From positions 4,836,001-4,900,000 of the forward strand of contig JAGPXD010000001.1 of the NCBI GenBank assembly GCA_020746995.1: a stretch of DNA of 64,000 bases, given 5' to 3'. This DNA comes from Plectosphaerella cucumerina (taxonomy: Eukaryota; Ascomycota; Sordariomycetes; Glomerellales; Plectosphaerellaceae). How positions within the stretch are numbered: the first letter of the stretch is position 1; the number at the start of each line of letters is the position of its first letter. Both the position numbers and the translations under genes were made by a program. Below, piece after piece: positions 24,111-35,883 of this stretch. The notes under the pieces were generated by a model, which was not told where the DNA came from, did no database searches, and saw only the letters and a list, made by a program, of their open reading frames with translations.

Positions 24111-25104
24111 TCAAGACGCGGCAGATATCGGCATGGGTGTTGGTGCCGGTGAGCTGGCGGCGACGGCACTCGGCGGGCCGCTGCGCATCTCGACGTCGCC
24201 GTCGACGGCGCTGTTGGCGGTGGTGCTGTTGACATCGCTCTTGACAGGGACAGCCAGCTCTGGCTTGAGCTCCTTGGACTCTGGGTTCTCCTTGGTGCTG
24301 TTCTCCGCAGATGCTGTGGCGGACTCATCGGACGCCGGCTGGGAGGCAGACTTGGGAGGAGCAGTCCAACGTGGGATCTCCCAGACGACGCCAGTGAAGC
24401 TCTTGAGCTTGAAGCCTCCCCTGTTCCACTTGCGGCAGGGAGCGCCGGAGCGGTCGAGGGCGCGGAGGCCGGCGTTGATGGCACCCTGGTTGGCCTTGGG
24501 GCCCAGCTTGTGGGCAGCGTTGGCCCTCGCATTGGGATCAATAGTACCATCCTCACTGTGATGAAGTTAGATATGTGGACGTTGTGTGCCCTGGGGGAGA
24601 TGCCCGTGAGACGGGAGGTACTTACAGTCGAGCCTTCTTCTTAGGGCCAGGCTTGCCGCGCACCTTGGGCAGGCCGTCGGGTCCAAGGCCGTTCGCGGCA
24701 CCAGCCGATCGCTTGGTGCCCTTTTTCTTGGGACCTTCAGTGGGAGGTCCCATGATGGCGGGAACAGGAGTGCCCTCTCCGTTGGCGGCAGGGGTTGCGG
24801 GATTCGAGTCGGACGCGTTGTCGCCGCTGGCTGCAGTGGCAGCAGCAGCAGGGACGGCCAAGGTGTTGTTGGAAGGGGTAGGCGTGGGTGTGGACGCGGA
24901 CGAGTCAACGGCCCCGTTTGTCTCCTTGACTTCCTCCTTTTCCTCGACCTTGGGAGAATCTTGGGCGGGAGACTCGTCTCCCTGCGACGAGGCAGTATCA
25001 ACGATTTCTTTGAGTCGGTCGGGCGAGACGTGGAGGGTGACGGTCAGGCCCTTGCCTCCAGCAGACTTGCGTCGGGTGACGGATGATTTCGCCGGCGGGG
25101 CCAT
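24111..25104 (-). CDS. IES4: INO80 chromatin-remodelling complex subunit Ies4
   Basis: Fungal-specific subunit of the INO80 remodeller; in yeast Ies4 is phosphorylated by Mec1/Tel1 in the checkpoint response. Exons 24626-25104 and 24111-24555 are joined across a 70-bp intron (GTAAGT ... CACAG), giving 307 aa. The family core spans the junction: KVRGKPGPKKKARL then EDGTIDPNA, HKLGPKANQGAINAGLRALD, RSGAPCRKWNRGGFKLKSFT and GVVWEIPRW. The N-terminus has a short ordered piece (GLTVTLHVSPDRLKEIV), and the rest is Ala/Pro/Ser/Thr-rich and disordered, as in orthologues. The PGPKKK stretch is a likely nuclear-localisation or DNA-contact segment. The assignment rests on the remembered Ies4 core block. 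Confidence 0.9.
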
Positions 25105-27464
25105 TGCGATGAAGGCTGGCGATTTGTCGGGAAGAGTGTTCTGGTGGGTGAGGTGCGACGACGACGATGGAGTCTGGTCGAGGATGGGAAGAGGAGAAGA
25201 GTTGTAGGCGGTGGGGAGAGTCGGCGAGGCAGATTAGGCAGGTTTGAGCAAAATGCAATCTGGCAGGCTTTGTCACCGTGCCGGTATTGATGGGGTCGAG
25301 GTGGCGGTGGGAACCTAAAGCCCCGATGCTGCCGCGGTGATGGTGATGGCGCGTTTCCCTCGAAAGGCGGCGGCGGCGTTGTGGTGGGAGAAGGGGGGAG
25401 TGGGTTGGTTGTTGGGAGCGGTGGTGCAGCGGTGAAAACGTCGCCAGCTTACAAGGAGGAGCGTGCGAGGCAAGGCGAGGCAATCAGGCGGCCAGGGTGT
25501 GTGGGAATGTCGTGAGCGGCGGAGAGAGTAGTCGGGGTGTTGGCGATGATGGCGGTTTTGATGGAAAGTCGACGATGGGGATGGTGATGATGAGGATGGG
25601 TGAAGGGGAAGGGGGGAGGAAATTCATTTTATGGGGGAGGCCATCTGGAGAAGTTGGCGTCTCATTTTCGAGAGAGCCGCCGGGCGGCGTGGACAATGGA
25701 CGACGGGAACTTCTCATGCTGGGCTGGGCTCGCTCAAGAATTGACCCCTTCGCCCTCTGTTTCTCGCGCGCGGTGCACCGGGCACCCGTCCATTTGGGTG
25801 GGTGGGAAGCTTAGGTACTGCGCCTGGGTCTGGGGTCTGACAGTAGCAGCCGTCCCCCTGGAGGCCCAAAGGGGACAAGCGCCGGCGGGCATGTTGTGGG
25901 TCCTCCCTTTTCTGCTCGCGGCCACTCAGCGATCGGCGGATCCATCCACGGTTTTGCCGGCGGATTCATTCCACGCGTTGCAGCACGGAGGACAGGTACT
26001 TAGGCTTTTGGTGTAATGCACAGCCGTTCAATAGGTACCTTGCCTCACCTCGGCCGACCCCGAGATCAACTTACAGGCGACGATTTCCTGCCTTCTTCGC
26101 ATCGGTCAACCAAATGTCCGTTGCTACGAAACAAACCCCCCATCTCCGCCTCGGAGACCTGACCGTCACGAAGGGAGGAGCCACCCAAAGCCCGGGAAAA
26201 TCCTCCTTTTGCATCATTACCCGATGCGGTCAAGCGCTTCCTTGCAGCGAAAAGGAATGATGCCCTGCCCGCACGCCAACAACCTAGAAGCCCTGACTCG
26301 ATTTGCCCAGGCTCTTCTTCGCGTCTCGTCTCGCCTCCTCTCTCCCCCATCGTTCGCCCTCACCTCCGCCGCCTTCTGGCTGTTGCGTGTCGGCCAGCCC
26401 AGCCCTGGTGACCGCCCCCCCGACCCTCTCCGACTCTCCGAGTCACCCGCTCGGCGAAGGCAAAAAAACAGGCGATCCACACCCACGCACACAAAGGCTC
26501 ATTTCCCTCGAACCAGCAGGCGACCAACCTTTCTATCGCCGGGCCAGGCGGCACCCGTCCGTCTCGTCTGCCGTCATCCATCCAGTGGCTGAAAACCAGC
26601 CAGCCAGCCATCCCAGGCAGCGTGATCACGGCCGGGCTTCTGCCTCCGCGTGGAGCTTCCCGACATGACCAAGGAACCTGATTGACTCAACGCAGCTGGC
26701 CAGCCCTGGCCTCGTTTCCCCTCACGCCCGTGACAGGTTTGCTCCAGAAGGTGCAGAACGCACGCAACCAGTGACTCCGCCCGGACCAAGGAGGTCAGAT
26801 GCGAGCAGAGCCGACGGGCGCTGGCTGAGGCACGATCGAACAGACAAGGTCCGGTCAGGCCGCCTCCAGCGTCCATGACGAAACACGGAACGAGCAGATC
26901 GATCGGGCCAATTGCCACTTGACCCAGGAGTCATTTCACTTCATCTCAGGCTTGCCATTCTCCCTCCATGGTGATGCATGCACTCACGCGACCAGGGATC
27001 TTTCTGTAAATGCCAACGAGAGCAAACAACCTGCCGATGGCGAACGATATGCATCTTCTTGCCAGCATCATTGACTGCGGTATAAGCTCGGTCGCCAGGC
27101 CCCAACCTATGCCTAAGCACAGCCATCAGTCATCGACGATGCAGCTGGCCGCGACAGAACTCGCCCGAACAACGGCTTCGATTGTCGGTTGCATCCACGT
27201 CACCTAGGCATCTAGTACAGCACAAATACAAGCTTATCTTGCAAATCCACTCATCGCACATGGATCGCTCTCGGTGAGGGGCTTGGTCGTCGACAGGAAT
27301 GCTGCCCTCGTTGCCCCTCGACAACGACAGACTGGAATGAAGTGCCCCTCATCAACTTTGTCTCGCGGCCAAGATCCTATATCTTTCGGCCAGCCACCGA
27401 CTCAAATCGGTCCAACCGTCTTCTGCTCACCGAATCGTGACAATTGCACCATCATCATCCAGCA
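25105..27464. other. Intergenic, 2.4 kb, divergent
   Basis: Promoter region of IES4 (right of 25104) and of the secreted Ser/Thr-rich gene. The minus strand of about 25.1-25.7 kb is pyrimidine-rich. ORFs of up to 161 aa overlap on both strands with no domain. Nothing else recognised. Confidence 0.5.
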
Positions 27465-28397
27465 ATGTCACTCACCCTAATCTTGAGCTTCTCTCTAATC
27501 TTAGCAGCCTTTCATGGCTCCTTCGGCGCCGTCCTTCGCGATAGGCGGCCAAGTATCGACACAGGTCCGGTCAAGACCACCATCGTCCGCTACGTCGACG
27601 ACACTTCGCACCAGGCAAGCGACAGCGATGACACCCTCGACAAGGTCTTCCAGAAACTGTCAAGCACCCTGGGGGAGGTGGATAAGCGTCAGAACTCCAA
27701 TATACAAGTGTCCGAGGCGGAAATGCTGCAGCTCATCAACGAAGTCAATGCCATCGGGGGGCAGCTGCAGGATTGGCTCGAAAACGGAGGCGGAAGCAGC
27801 CAGCCAGAGGTGAGTGTATCCCCCGGCCGCACGTTAACTTCAAGCAGAGCAGGTCCCTCGACAACGAAACCCCCGACCCAGAGCGGAAACATGCCGACCA
27901 CCGCTTGCATGGTGACTGTGACTGAGACGTTCTACGAGTATGTCTACGATGACCCGATGCTGGTCGACCCGGGATCCCGCTTTGGCAGTGTCGAAGTCGA
28001 GCCCTTTGTCGCCACCATTGCATTTCCGACACCAGAGACGGAGAGCACTCTGGGAGCAGTGGCGTCGAGCACTTTCACGTCTCAGAGTGCCACGACCAGC
28101 CCGACGTCCACCAGTCAGAATTCCAGCAGCCCGGCATTCACCAGCCAGACGTTCGACAGCCCGGCATTCATCAGCCAGACCACGACGTCCAGTAGCCCGA
28201 CGTTTGAAGGCCTGACAACCAACAGCTCGACGTCAGCAGAGATGAGCGCTGCCAGCACTCAGGTCTCACTCAGTAATGACCCTGAAGCCATCGGCGCCCT
28301 TATCAACACTCTGACCAGCATCGCGCTGGCGACTCCGTCAGACTCCCCAGGCGAAGACGGCGGGATCGTGTGGCAAACCATTGCACTACCCCCTTGA
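27465..28397 (+). CDS. Secreted Ser/Thr-rich protein, unknown function
   Basis: Single exon, 310 aa, starting at the ATG at 27465; upstream in-frame codons have no ATG. Residues 1-21 (MSLTLILSFSLILAAFHGSF) form a signal peptide. A helical, coiled-coil-like part of about residues 55-105 follows (LDKVFQKLSSTLGEVDK, EAEMLQLINEVNAIGGQLQD). A middle part carries MVTVTETFYEYVYDDP. A Ser/Thr-rich region from about residue 195 to 265 repeats short units of the type TSQ-x-SSPAF/TF, a likely O-glycosylated stalk. No clear GPI signal is seen at the C-terminus (ALPP). The design resembles fungal cell-wall or secreted surface proteins. A 38-bp GTGAGT...CAG stretch at 27811-27848 could mimic an intron, but removing it breaks the frame. 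The C-terminal boundary is less sure. Confidence 0.6.
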   Translation: MSLTLILSFSLILAAFHGSFGAVLRDRRPSIDTGPVKTTIVRYVDDTSHQASDSDDTLDKVFQKLSSTLGEVDKRQNSNIQVSEAEMLQLINEVNAIGGQLQDWLENGGGSSQPEVSVSPGRTLTSSRAGPSTTKPPTQSGNMPTTACMVTVTETFYEYVYDDPMLVDPGSRFGSVEVEPFVATIAFPTPETESTLGAVASSTFTSQSATTSPTSTSQNSSSPAFTSQTFDSPAFISQTTTSSSPTFEGLTTNSSTSAEMSAASTQVSLSNDPEAIGALINTLTSIALATPSDSPGEDGGIVWQTIALPP

Positions 28398-29670
28398 TTA
28401 GACTGAGGTTTGTGCCTTCGCCCACTACTCTTTAAGTACCGTGTCCGCTGACTCTTTCTGCAGAAGGAGGAGACGGAGACTTCGGGAGGCATATTGCTTT
28501 TTCACGACACAAACGCATTCAACGGCCGGGACAACAATAGAGGAGGACAAGAAGAGAAGGTTTCCTTGTGTTGGAGTTTTTAGAGACATATGGAGGGGGA
28601 CGAAGTGCCGACAAGAGTACGACGCCGGCATCGTCCCCCTCGCGGTGCATGACTCGGTCAGTTATAATGAATCCCAATCGAAGACCATGACCCCGTCCAA
28701 TACGCCTTCAGACTTGCGCGGTTCGAGCGGACTGCCGGCCCTGCACCTGCCTCATGTGTCCATTGTCCTACTCGCGGCCGCAGACGTGAGACTGCCAGCA
28801 CGATAACTGAGCTCTGGCCTCGACCTCCTCCTCCCCCGAAACATCCAATCATGTGGGATGCATTAATCTTGACAGGACCGCTTGTCACCGCAGGGCGTCG
28901 CCTTTTGGCGGCGAACCCCAGGTCATGCGGAGGGGAAGGGGGAGGGCACCCTTATCTACCCCGACTCACGGAGGCCAAGAGGCCGGAAGCATTCCGGCCA
29001 CGGCCGGCAAACATCGGGGTTCTGGTGGGGTCAGCCGGGGAATCCATTACTCAACTACCCTCCATCTCCAACACCAAGTGCTTCACGAATTCGTCGGATG
29101 GCTTCTTTGCGAGGCCACGAGGGAGTTCATTCAGACGTGCATCACTATTGAGTACGGTCGAAAATGAGAAATCGCCAGCCTGCAGCCTCGCCTCGACCCC
29201 TATTTACCCCTGACTCGCACCGTCTAGGCATATACCAACTCTCGGGCCCACGGACGGCACTATCCGTGGCTACGAAGCAGCGATGGTGGCATTTTTGCCC
29301 GCGCAGCGCTTCAAAAACAGCAAAGACGAGGCCGGGATGCATGCGACGCGGGCGGGCTGCTGGGCGCATGGGGAGGGACGCCCTGCCGTGACAAAGAGAA
29401 TCGGACGGCCCGGGGTGTGTTTCCCAGAGGACGACGTCGTCCCCTCACTTGAGGCCGGAATCTGTTCCGGCCACGATGTATATTAGCAGACGCGGCGGTC
29501 TGTCTGGGAGTGGCCAGAACTTCAACCATCAAGCTCAAGTTCACACAGGAGAACAAGTGCGACTAAGTGCATCACCTTCACAACTTCAATAACCCCCCTT
29601 GAATCTTCCAACACTACACCTCCCCTAGCATATCATCACCCTCCCCTATCACACATCGCCCGCTGCCACC
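28398..29670. other. Intergenic, 1.3 kb
   Basis: 3' side of the secreted-protein gene and promoter of the dioxygenase gene. A TGTATATTAG sequence near 29476 could be a TATA element about 190 bp before the dioxygenase start, and a C/T/A-rich leader (29570-29670) precedes the ATG. No other feature recognised. Confidence 0.5.
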
Positions 29671-31257
29671 ATGGGCTCCCTCGGCGCCGCCTCCTCCTCC
29701 TTCCACGTCCTGGACGACACCCGTCCGGACGACAAGAGCCTGCCCGCATTCATGGTCTCAACCACCAGAGGCTTCCTCCCCCGCGGCCATCCCGTTGTGG
29801 ACCTCCCTTCAGAGTTTGCCCCCCTCGACGACATCCTCAAGCGCATGCCCATCAAGAAGCTCGACGGCACACCCGGCCTCCTGGCCGACAGCAAGTTCGG
29901 CGACGCCGTCCTGGCCGAGCTTCCCGACCTCACAGAGCATGTCGACAAGTACAAGGATGACCTGCCCCTGATGAACGCCCTGTACCGCGACTACTCCTTC
30001 GCTGCGTCGGCTTATCTTCTCGAACCGTGCCATGAGCGTTTCGTCAAGGGTGAGCCGTATGGGCTTGGGCGACAGGTGCTGCCCCGGTGCATTGCCAGGC
30101 CTATCGCCCGATGTGCCGAGATGTAAGTTACGCATCATACTCCAGGATGAAAGCAGGTTACTGACCCTTCGCAGCACAGGGTTCAAGCCTTTCATCGAGT
30201 ATGCTTCCGGCTACGCTCTGGCGGTGAGATACCCCTCTGCTCAAACCCCTAACATCAGTCCTAACCACCCCAGAACTATCGCCTCGAAGATCCCAAGCTC
30301 GGCATGGACTACGACAACCTCCGCCTGATCCGCGCCTTCGAGCACGGCCTCGACCCAACCTCGTCCGAGGCCGGCTTCGTCCTCGTCCACATCGAAATGG
30401 TCAAAAACTCAGGCCCCCTCGTCAAAGGCGCCATGAGCCTCCTCGACCTCGCCTCAGAAACCCACCAAGGCCGCCTCACCCTCGACGAGCGCGTCGCCAT
30501 GAACGCCTCTCTGGCCTCCATGCTCGCCGCCCTCCAAAAGATCAACGCCGCCATGGAGACAATGTGGGCAAAGTCGCGGCCCAACTCGTACACCTCCTTC
30601 CGCACATTCATCTTCGGCATCACCTCGCAGCCCATGTTCCCCAACGGCGTCGTCTACGAAGGCGTTGGCGACGAGAAGCCCATGGCCTTCCGGGGCGAGA
30701 GCGGTGCCAATGACTCCATCGTGCCCCTCATGGATAACGTCCTCCAGATCAGCATGCCCGACACGCCCTTGACGGCCATCCTGCGCGACTTCCGCGAGTA
30801 TCGCCCCAGCAACCACCGGGCCTTCCTCGCCTTTGTGCAGCAGCGCAGTATCGACTTGGACATCAAGCGCATGGTTCTCGCCGAGGGCGTCGCTCTGCCA
30901 AGCAACGACGAGGCCGCTGCTGCGATCAAGGAGTCCCGCGGCCTCTGGATCAAGTTGCTTTCTCAGGTGCGCGAGTTCCGCTGGCGCCACTGGTGTTTCG
31001 CACGCGAGTACATCCTCAAGAAGACGAGCCATCCGACCGCCACGGGCGGCAGCCCGATCGTCACGTGGCTCCCGAACCAGCTGCAGGCCGTCCTCGCCGA
31101 GATGGACAAGGTCTACGACGATGTTGCGGGTGCAGAGGGCGAGTGGGCGCTTGGCGAGGAGGTTGCGGATATCATGGACCTGGTCAGGCGGCAGAAGGAC
31201 ATGTTGACCAAGGAGGTGGACAAGTACTGCTCGGAGAGGGGTGTGAAGAGGGACTGA
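29671..31257 (+). CDS. Indoleamine 2,3-dioxygenase
   Basis: Heme dioxygenase that opens the indole ring of L-tryptophan to N-formylkynurenine, first step of the kynurenine route to NAD. Exons 29671-30122, 30175-30223 and 30274-31257 give 494 aa. The joined protein shows the IDO fold order: N-terminal helical domain (MVSTTRGFLPRGHPVVDLP), MNALYRDYSFAASAYLLEPC, ITGFKPFIEYASGYALANYR, then the catalytic domain with FRTFIFGITSQPMFPNGVVYEG, FRGESGANDSIVP (the Gly/Ser loop over the substrate site) and REFRWRHWCFAREYIL, where His406 is the proximal heme ligand. LPNQL precedes the C-terminal helices. Length is normal for fungal IDOs, which usually occur as several paralogues; which one this is cannot be said. 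It faces an MFS gene tail to tail at 115 bp. The start lies in an ACCATGG context. Confidence 0.95.
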
Positions 31258-31372
31258 TGTGTGAGATTTTAGGGGAATAGCCTGTATGTTGTAAAATTGA
31301 CTGCTGATAACGCAAGGAATGATGGCAAAAAACACCGCCGTGATGCTCGCAGGCTGCAAGACCAAATGATCG

Positions 31373-33129
31373 CTATCCGTTTAATGCCTTGTCCATGCTG
31401 ACCCTCCACGCGGCAGATTTCTTCCTGAGAACATAAATGCAAATGTAGCCTGATATCCATGTGAATAGACCCAGGATCGTCAGCAGCCAGCCGTGGCCTA
31501 TGGCGCTGATGGCGGGTTGGGCTGCGATGGTGCCTAGACAAGACAGGATGTTCCGCACAAGATTGTTGACGGCAACGCCACCAGAGCTTCTCTTCGGCAT
31601 GAACTCAGTGAGCATGGTGGTGGCAGCGGCAAAGACCATCATGGATGCCACGCCGAAGAAGAAGGTCCCGATTAGGGGCACCACCCAGAAGGTGCCATAT
31701 TGTATCGTCCAGCCATATAGCAGAAGGCTGGCTGGGTAGACTGTGCCGGCGATCCAAGCATTCTCCCTCATGCGATCTTCCGGCAGCAACACCAGCTTGC
31801 CGTTCTCATCGTACCGTCCAGCTTTCTCGGCGGCGCGGATCATGATGCGGTCGAGCCACTTGCCGCCGAAGAGCGATGTGACGATGTAGCCGACCGAACT
31901 GGGGATGTAGAGGAGACCAACGATGAGTTGGCTGTAGTTGTAGGGGGCGGAGGAGTATGCGGACTGGAGGGAGATGTTGAGGGCAAATAGGACGCCGAAG
32001 GTGATGGCAGCGTAGAAGACGGTTAGGAGAACGGGCGGAAAGCGGAGGTAGAGGAGGACGGAGAGGGGGTCGACGAAGAACTGCTTGAAGAAGGACGCAG
32101 CTTTCTTGGTGTGCTTCTTCACTGATTCAGTCGTCTTGGTCCGGGTTAGTCCAGGGGGTCCATCGGTAGCGCCCTGGGTGGTCGTTGAAGGGGCGGGCGT
32201 CCGTCGTGCCAGGGTTTCCGGCAGACAGAAGACGAGGAAGACGAAGAGCACGCCGCCGTAGATGACCAGAGCCCACATGGTAGCCTGCCAGCCGAAAGCC
32301 TGGGATAGGATGCCGCCGAGGATGGGACCGACGAGAGGGCCCATGAGCGGACCGAGGTAGAAGATGCTCATGGCGCGGCCTCGCTCGCGGATTTCCCATA
32401 CATCGGCGATGGTACCGGCGCCTACTGCCTGGACGCTGGCGCTGGATCCGCCGGTGAGGAAGCGCATGACAACCAGCATTGGAACGCTGCTGCTGACGGC
32501 ACTTAGGGTGGCGAAGAGGACGAAGAGCGAGAAGGAGGTCAAGTAGATGTTTCGCCTGCCGAAGCTTTCGGAGAAGGAGGACCACCAAAGGGGGAAGATG
32601 CCCATGGCGAGCATGTACAGAGCGACTGTCAGGTTGATAGTGACGGGCTTCGTGTTGAACTCTTTCGCCATCTGGTCCAAAGCAGCTGCATGGTGTTAGA
32701 ATCGTGGGTTTGGAGGTCGGAAGGCGGGTACGTACGGTAGAAGATTCCGGAACCCAGAGGCCCGACGCCGCCAGCTACGGCGACCACGGCGGTGATGCAC
32801 CATTTTGTCCTGTTGGTGTATGTGTATGGGTCTTCCAGTTCGGGGATGACGGTGAAGCGCGCCAAGAGTCCTCTCTGCTTCGATCGTGGTATCACAACGC
32901 GAGGCCTCGAGCGGGCCGATGAAGCGCGGGAGACAGCCCTCCCACCTGGTTCCGCAGCATCTTCCTGATCAAAGAGTCCTGGTGTGTCAAGTTTCTCAGG
33001 ATCCCGTTGCAGGTCTGTCGAGTTCTGGTGGCGTTCCTCCGATAATCTGGGGAGCACCTCGTCTTCCAGATGACGGTCCGGGGTATTAGGCGGCTCGGGG
33101 CGTTTCCCGTCGTCGATGACGTCCAACAT
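31373..33129 (-). CDS. MFS transporter, DHA1 (Qdr-type drug:H+ antiporter) family
   Basis: Twelve-helix plasma-membrane exporter of the major facilitator superfamily. Exons 32736-33129 and 31373-32685 are joined across a 50-bp intron (GTACGT ... TGCAG), giving 568 aa. The first 115 or so residues are a hydrophilic Arg/Ser/Glu-rich cytosolic tail; TM1 follows (CITAVVAVAGGVGPLGSGIF). TM2-3 carry the motif-A-like GRRNIYLTSFSLFVL. Antiporter motif C is visible as GPLMGPLVGPILGG after IADVWEIRERGRAMSIFYL, the signature of Qdr-like DHA1 proteins. A long charged loop between TM6 and TM7 (about residues 300-340) is Thr/Lys-rich. The C-terminal half includes GTFFFGVASMMVFAAATTML and ends in VSMDKALNG. 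The substrate cannot be predicted; in yeasts relatives export drugs, polyamines, amino acids or monovalent cations. Confidence 0.93.
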
Positions 33130-34475
33130 GGTCGCACCAAACTCGCAGTCCGCTCCGCACGTCGGCCGGCATCCGAATCACGGGTCGAGAAGACTCAATC
33201 GAGACAGACGACGAGTTCGAGAAGAGGATGCACCTGGGGATCGAGTCTGGGATCGAAGTCGCGGGGGTTGGGTAATAAGACGGCCGAGGCAAAAGCTTCT
33301 AGAACTGGGGGGCGGGCCTCGGGCTGTTTTAAGCCAGGAGGCCTTGGCTACAGGGCGAGGGCACCTCCACAATAGGGACATCCTAGGCCAAGGGTTCGGA
33401 CGCCGGAACCACTGATCCATCCTGGCGGGCTGCGTGCTCGGGTAAGAAGAGCCGGGGAGTGTGCCCGGGGATGGGATGGATGGATGGACCTCGGCGGTGG
33501 GGGGGCACCTTGGGTGCGCGTCGTGTTGGTTCGCGGACGGAGCGGCAAATGGCTGCATCATGGATGCGGAGGAGCCGTGTGTCGGCCGGGGCAGGCCGCC
33601 GTGCTTGGGGCTTTCTTTGTCTTGTCTTGCTGGGGTGCTTATCCGAAGAGACGGGGGCGATGCGAGTGTGTTCCTTCGATGGACAACTTGGAGATATGCG
33701 AATGACCCATCATGGTAATGATTTCCCGCTCCTGGATCGGCTTCTCTTCTCGAACATGACCTCTTGGGTTTGATGAATGGCGTGCTGGCTGTAAGCGAGG
33801 CGGCCTTGTCAATCTGGTTTCCGAAGCTGACGACGGGGTGCCAAGGTTTGCTCCTCGGCTCCGAGAATCGGGACAGTAGCAGCGTGCGGAAGCATGTAGC
33901 CGGGAAGCACCAGGACGCCTATCGAGTCTGGGGGGTGTATCAACCTGAAAACAACGTGTCTGCTTCCGAAAGTCTGTCGCATTTCGGAATTGGTCTATAC
34001 ATAGACATGTCGTCAAATCAATGTCGAATAAATGGGTTGATCGTGGTCGTAACTCTTGATCTCGGTAGAAGAGGGGCGAAGCATCAGTGCGTCTTGTTTT
34101 GTCTCCGGTCGGTCCACGAAACGAGAAGTGCGCCACAATCTTGCGGCATCTGAGTAGCAGGATCTGATCCCAAGCGGGGTGTCGAGAGGATAGTTTCTAG
34201 AGGTCAGGACGAGGTTGTTGATACCATGCTCCTGGTGGTGAACCTGAGTTAGTGCGGGGTGCTTACTCCTGGGCAGACGCTGTAAAAAGTCATGGAGGGG
34301 CACCACCCGTTTTTGGACGCCGACTCGCAGGGTCCAATGACAGCGCCTTGAGTCACCTCACCCGCCAAACTCGAACATCACCTACACCCATAGCAGCACC
34401 ACCACTCAACCACTCATCGACACCTTCACTACCCCTGGACCCCTGGACCCCTGGACCCCTAATCCCCCAACGGAC
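33130..34475. other. Intergenic, 1.35 kb, divergent
   Basis: Holds the promoters of the MFS gene (left) and PRO2 (right). The last 45 bp carry an 8-bp tandem repeat listed separately. A 165-aa minus-strand ORF and a 129-aa plus-strand ORF overlap here and show no domain. Confidence 0.5.
34431..34460 (+). repeat. 8-bp tandem repeat (ACCCCTGG) in PRO2 leader
   Basis: Three perfect copies of ACCCCTGG followed by a partial copy (ACCCCT), ending 15 bp before the PRO2 start codon. It most likely lies in the 5' UTR or at the transcription start. Confidence 0.9.
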
Positions 34476-35883
34476 ATGTCCCTCACAAACGCCTCGCCCG
34501 CCCAGGCGGCGCAGGAGGCCAAGTCGGCCTCGCACGTCCTGGCCACGCTCCCGGCATCGGCGCGCAACGACGCCCTCACAGCCATCCACGCCGCCCTCTC
34601 AGCATCACGCGAGTCCATCCTGGCCGCCAACGCGGAGGACATGGACCTCGCCCGCAAGGCCGCCGCCGACGGCAGTCTCTCCCAGAGCCTCGTCTCCCGC
34701 CTCGACCTGAGCAAGACGGGCAAGTTTGAGGATATGCTCAAGGGCATCCTCGACGTGAGGGAGTTGGAGGACCCGGGTGAGTGACACTCTTTTTTCTCAA
34801 CAGATGAAGACATCAGACATCAGATGCTGATATCTGCCAGTCGGAAAGGTCACCCTCCGCACAAAGCTCGACGACGGTCTCTTCCTCGACCGCGTCACCT
34901 GCCCCATCGGCGTCCTCCTCATCATCTTCGAGGCCCGTCCCGAGGTCATCGCCAACATCGCCGCCCTCGCCATCAAGTCCGGCAACGCCGCCATCCTCAA
35001 GGGCGGCAAGGAATCCACCCGCTCCTTCGTCGCAATCTCCTCCGTCATCTCCTCCGCCCTCGAGTCCACCCGCGTCCCCAACGGCGCCGTCCAGCTCGTC
35101 ACCACCCGCGACGTCATCCCCGAGCTCCTCGCCCTCGACCACCTCATCGACCTCGTCGTCCCCCGCGGCTCCAACGAGCTCGTCCGCACCATCAAGAACA
35201 CCACCCGCATCCCCGTCCTCGGCCACGCAGACGGCCTCTGCGCCGCCTACCTCGCCCCCTCCGCCGACCCTGCCATGGCCGCAGAGGTCCTCGTCGACTC
35301 AAAGACCTCCTACCCCGCCGCCTGCAACTCCCTCGAGACCCTCCTCGTCCACCCCGACACCCTCACCACCTCCTTCCCCATCGCCGCCCGCGCCCTCATC
35401 GCAAAGGGCGTCACCCTCCACGTCGACGGCCCCGCCAAGGCCGCCCTCGCCGCCGACGACAAGCTCTCCAACGTCGTCGACGTCACAGAGGAAGACTACA
35501 AGACCGAGTTCCTTTCCCTCGACCTGGCCGTCAAGACCGTCGCCGACCTCGGCGCCGCCATCGCCCACATCAACACCCACGGCTCCAAGCACACCGATCT
35601 CATCCTCACCTCTGACGAAGCCGAGGCAGAGTCCTTCATGGCCGCCGTCGACTCGGCAGGGACCTACTGGAACGCCTCCACCCGCATGGCCGACGGTATG
35701 CGCTACGGCTTCGGCACGGAGGTCGGCATCAGCACCAACAAGATCCACGCCCGGGGCCCCGTCGGCCTCGAGGGCCTCATGATCTACAAGTACAAGATCA
35801 AGGGCCAGGGCCAGATCTCCGTCGCCTACGGTGAGGGCGAGGGCCAGAAGCCGTTCAAGCATGAGAAGCTGCCCCTAGAGTAA
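34476..35883 (+). CDS. PRO2: Gamma-glutamyl phosphate reductase (proline biosynthesis)
   Basis: NADPH-dependent reduction of gamma-glutamyl phosphate to glutamate-5-semialdehyde, second step of proline synthesis from glutamate. Exons 34476-34776 and 34841-35883 are joined across a 64-bp intron (GTGAGT ... GCCAG), giving 447 aa, close to yeast Pro2 (456). Landmarks are VGKVTLRTKLDDGLFLDRVT, CPIGVLLIIFEARPEVIANI, SGNAAILKGGKES, LVVPRGSNELV, and SYPAACNSLETLLVHP with catalytic Cys262. Further on come AGTYWNASTRMADGMRYGFG and EVGISTNKIHARGPVGLEGL. All are typical of the ALDH-like ProA family. The C-terminus continues past the usual end with a short polar tail (GEGEGQKPFKHEKLPLE). Codon use is extremely C-rich at third positions, which produces a long Arg/Pro shadow frame. 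Neighbours give no pathway context. Confidence 0.97.

Noticed and set aside
27811..27848. Possible 38-bp intron in the secreted-protein gene
   Set aside because: Too short for a fungal intron, and removing it breaks the frame.
30454..31365. 303-aa minus-strand ORF
   Set aside because: Antisense shadow of the dioxygenase gene, created by strong C bias at third positions.
34824..35615. 263-aa Arg/Pro-rich plus-strand ORF
   Set aside because: Frame shadow inside PRO2.
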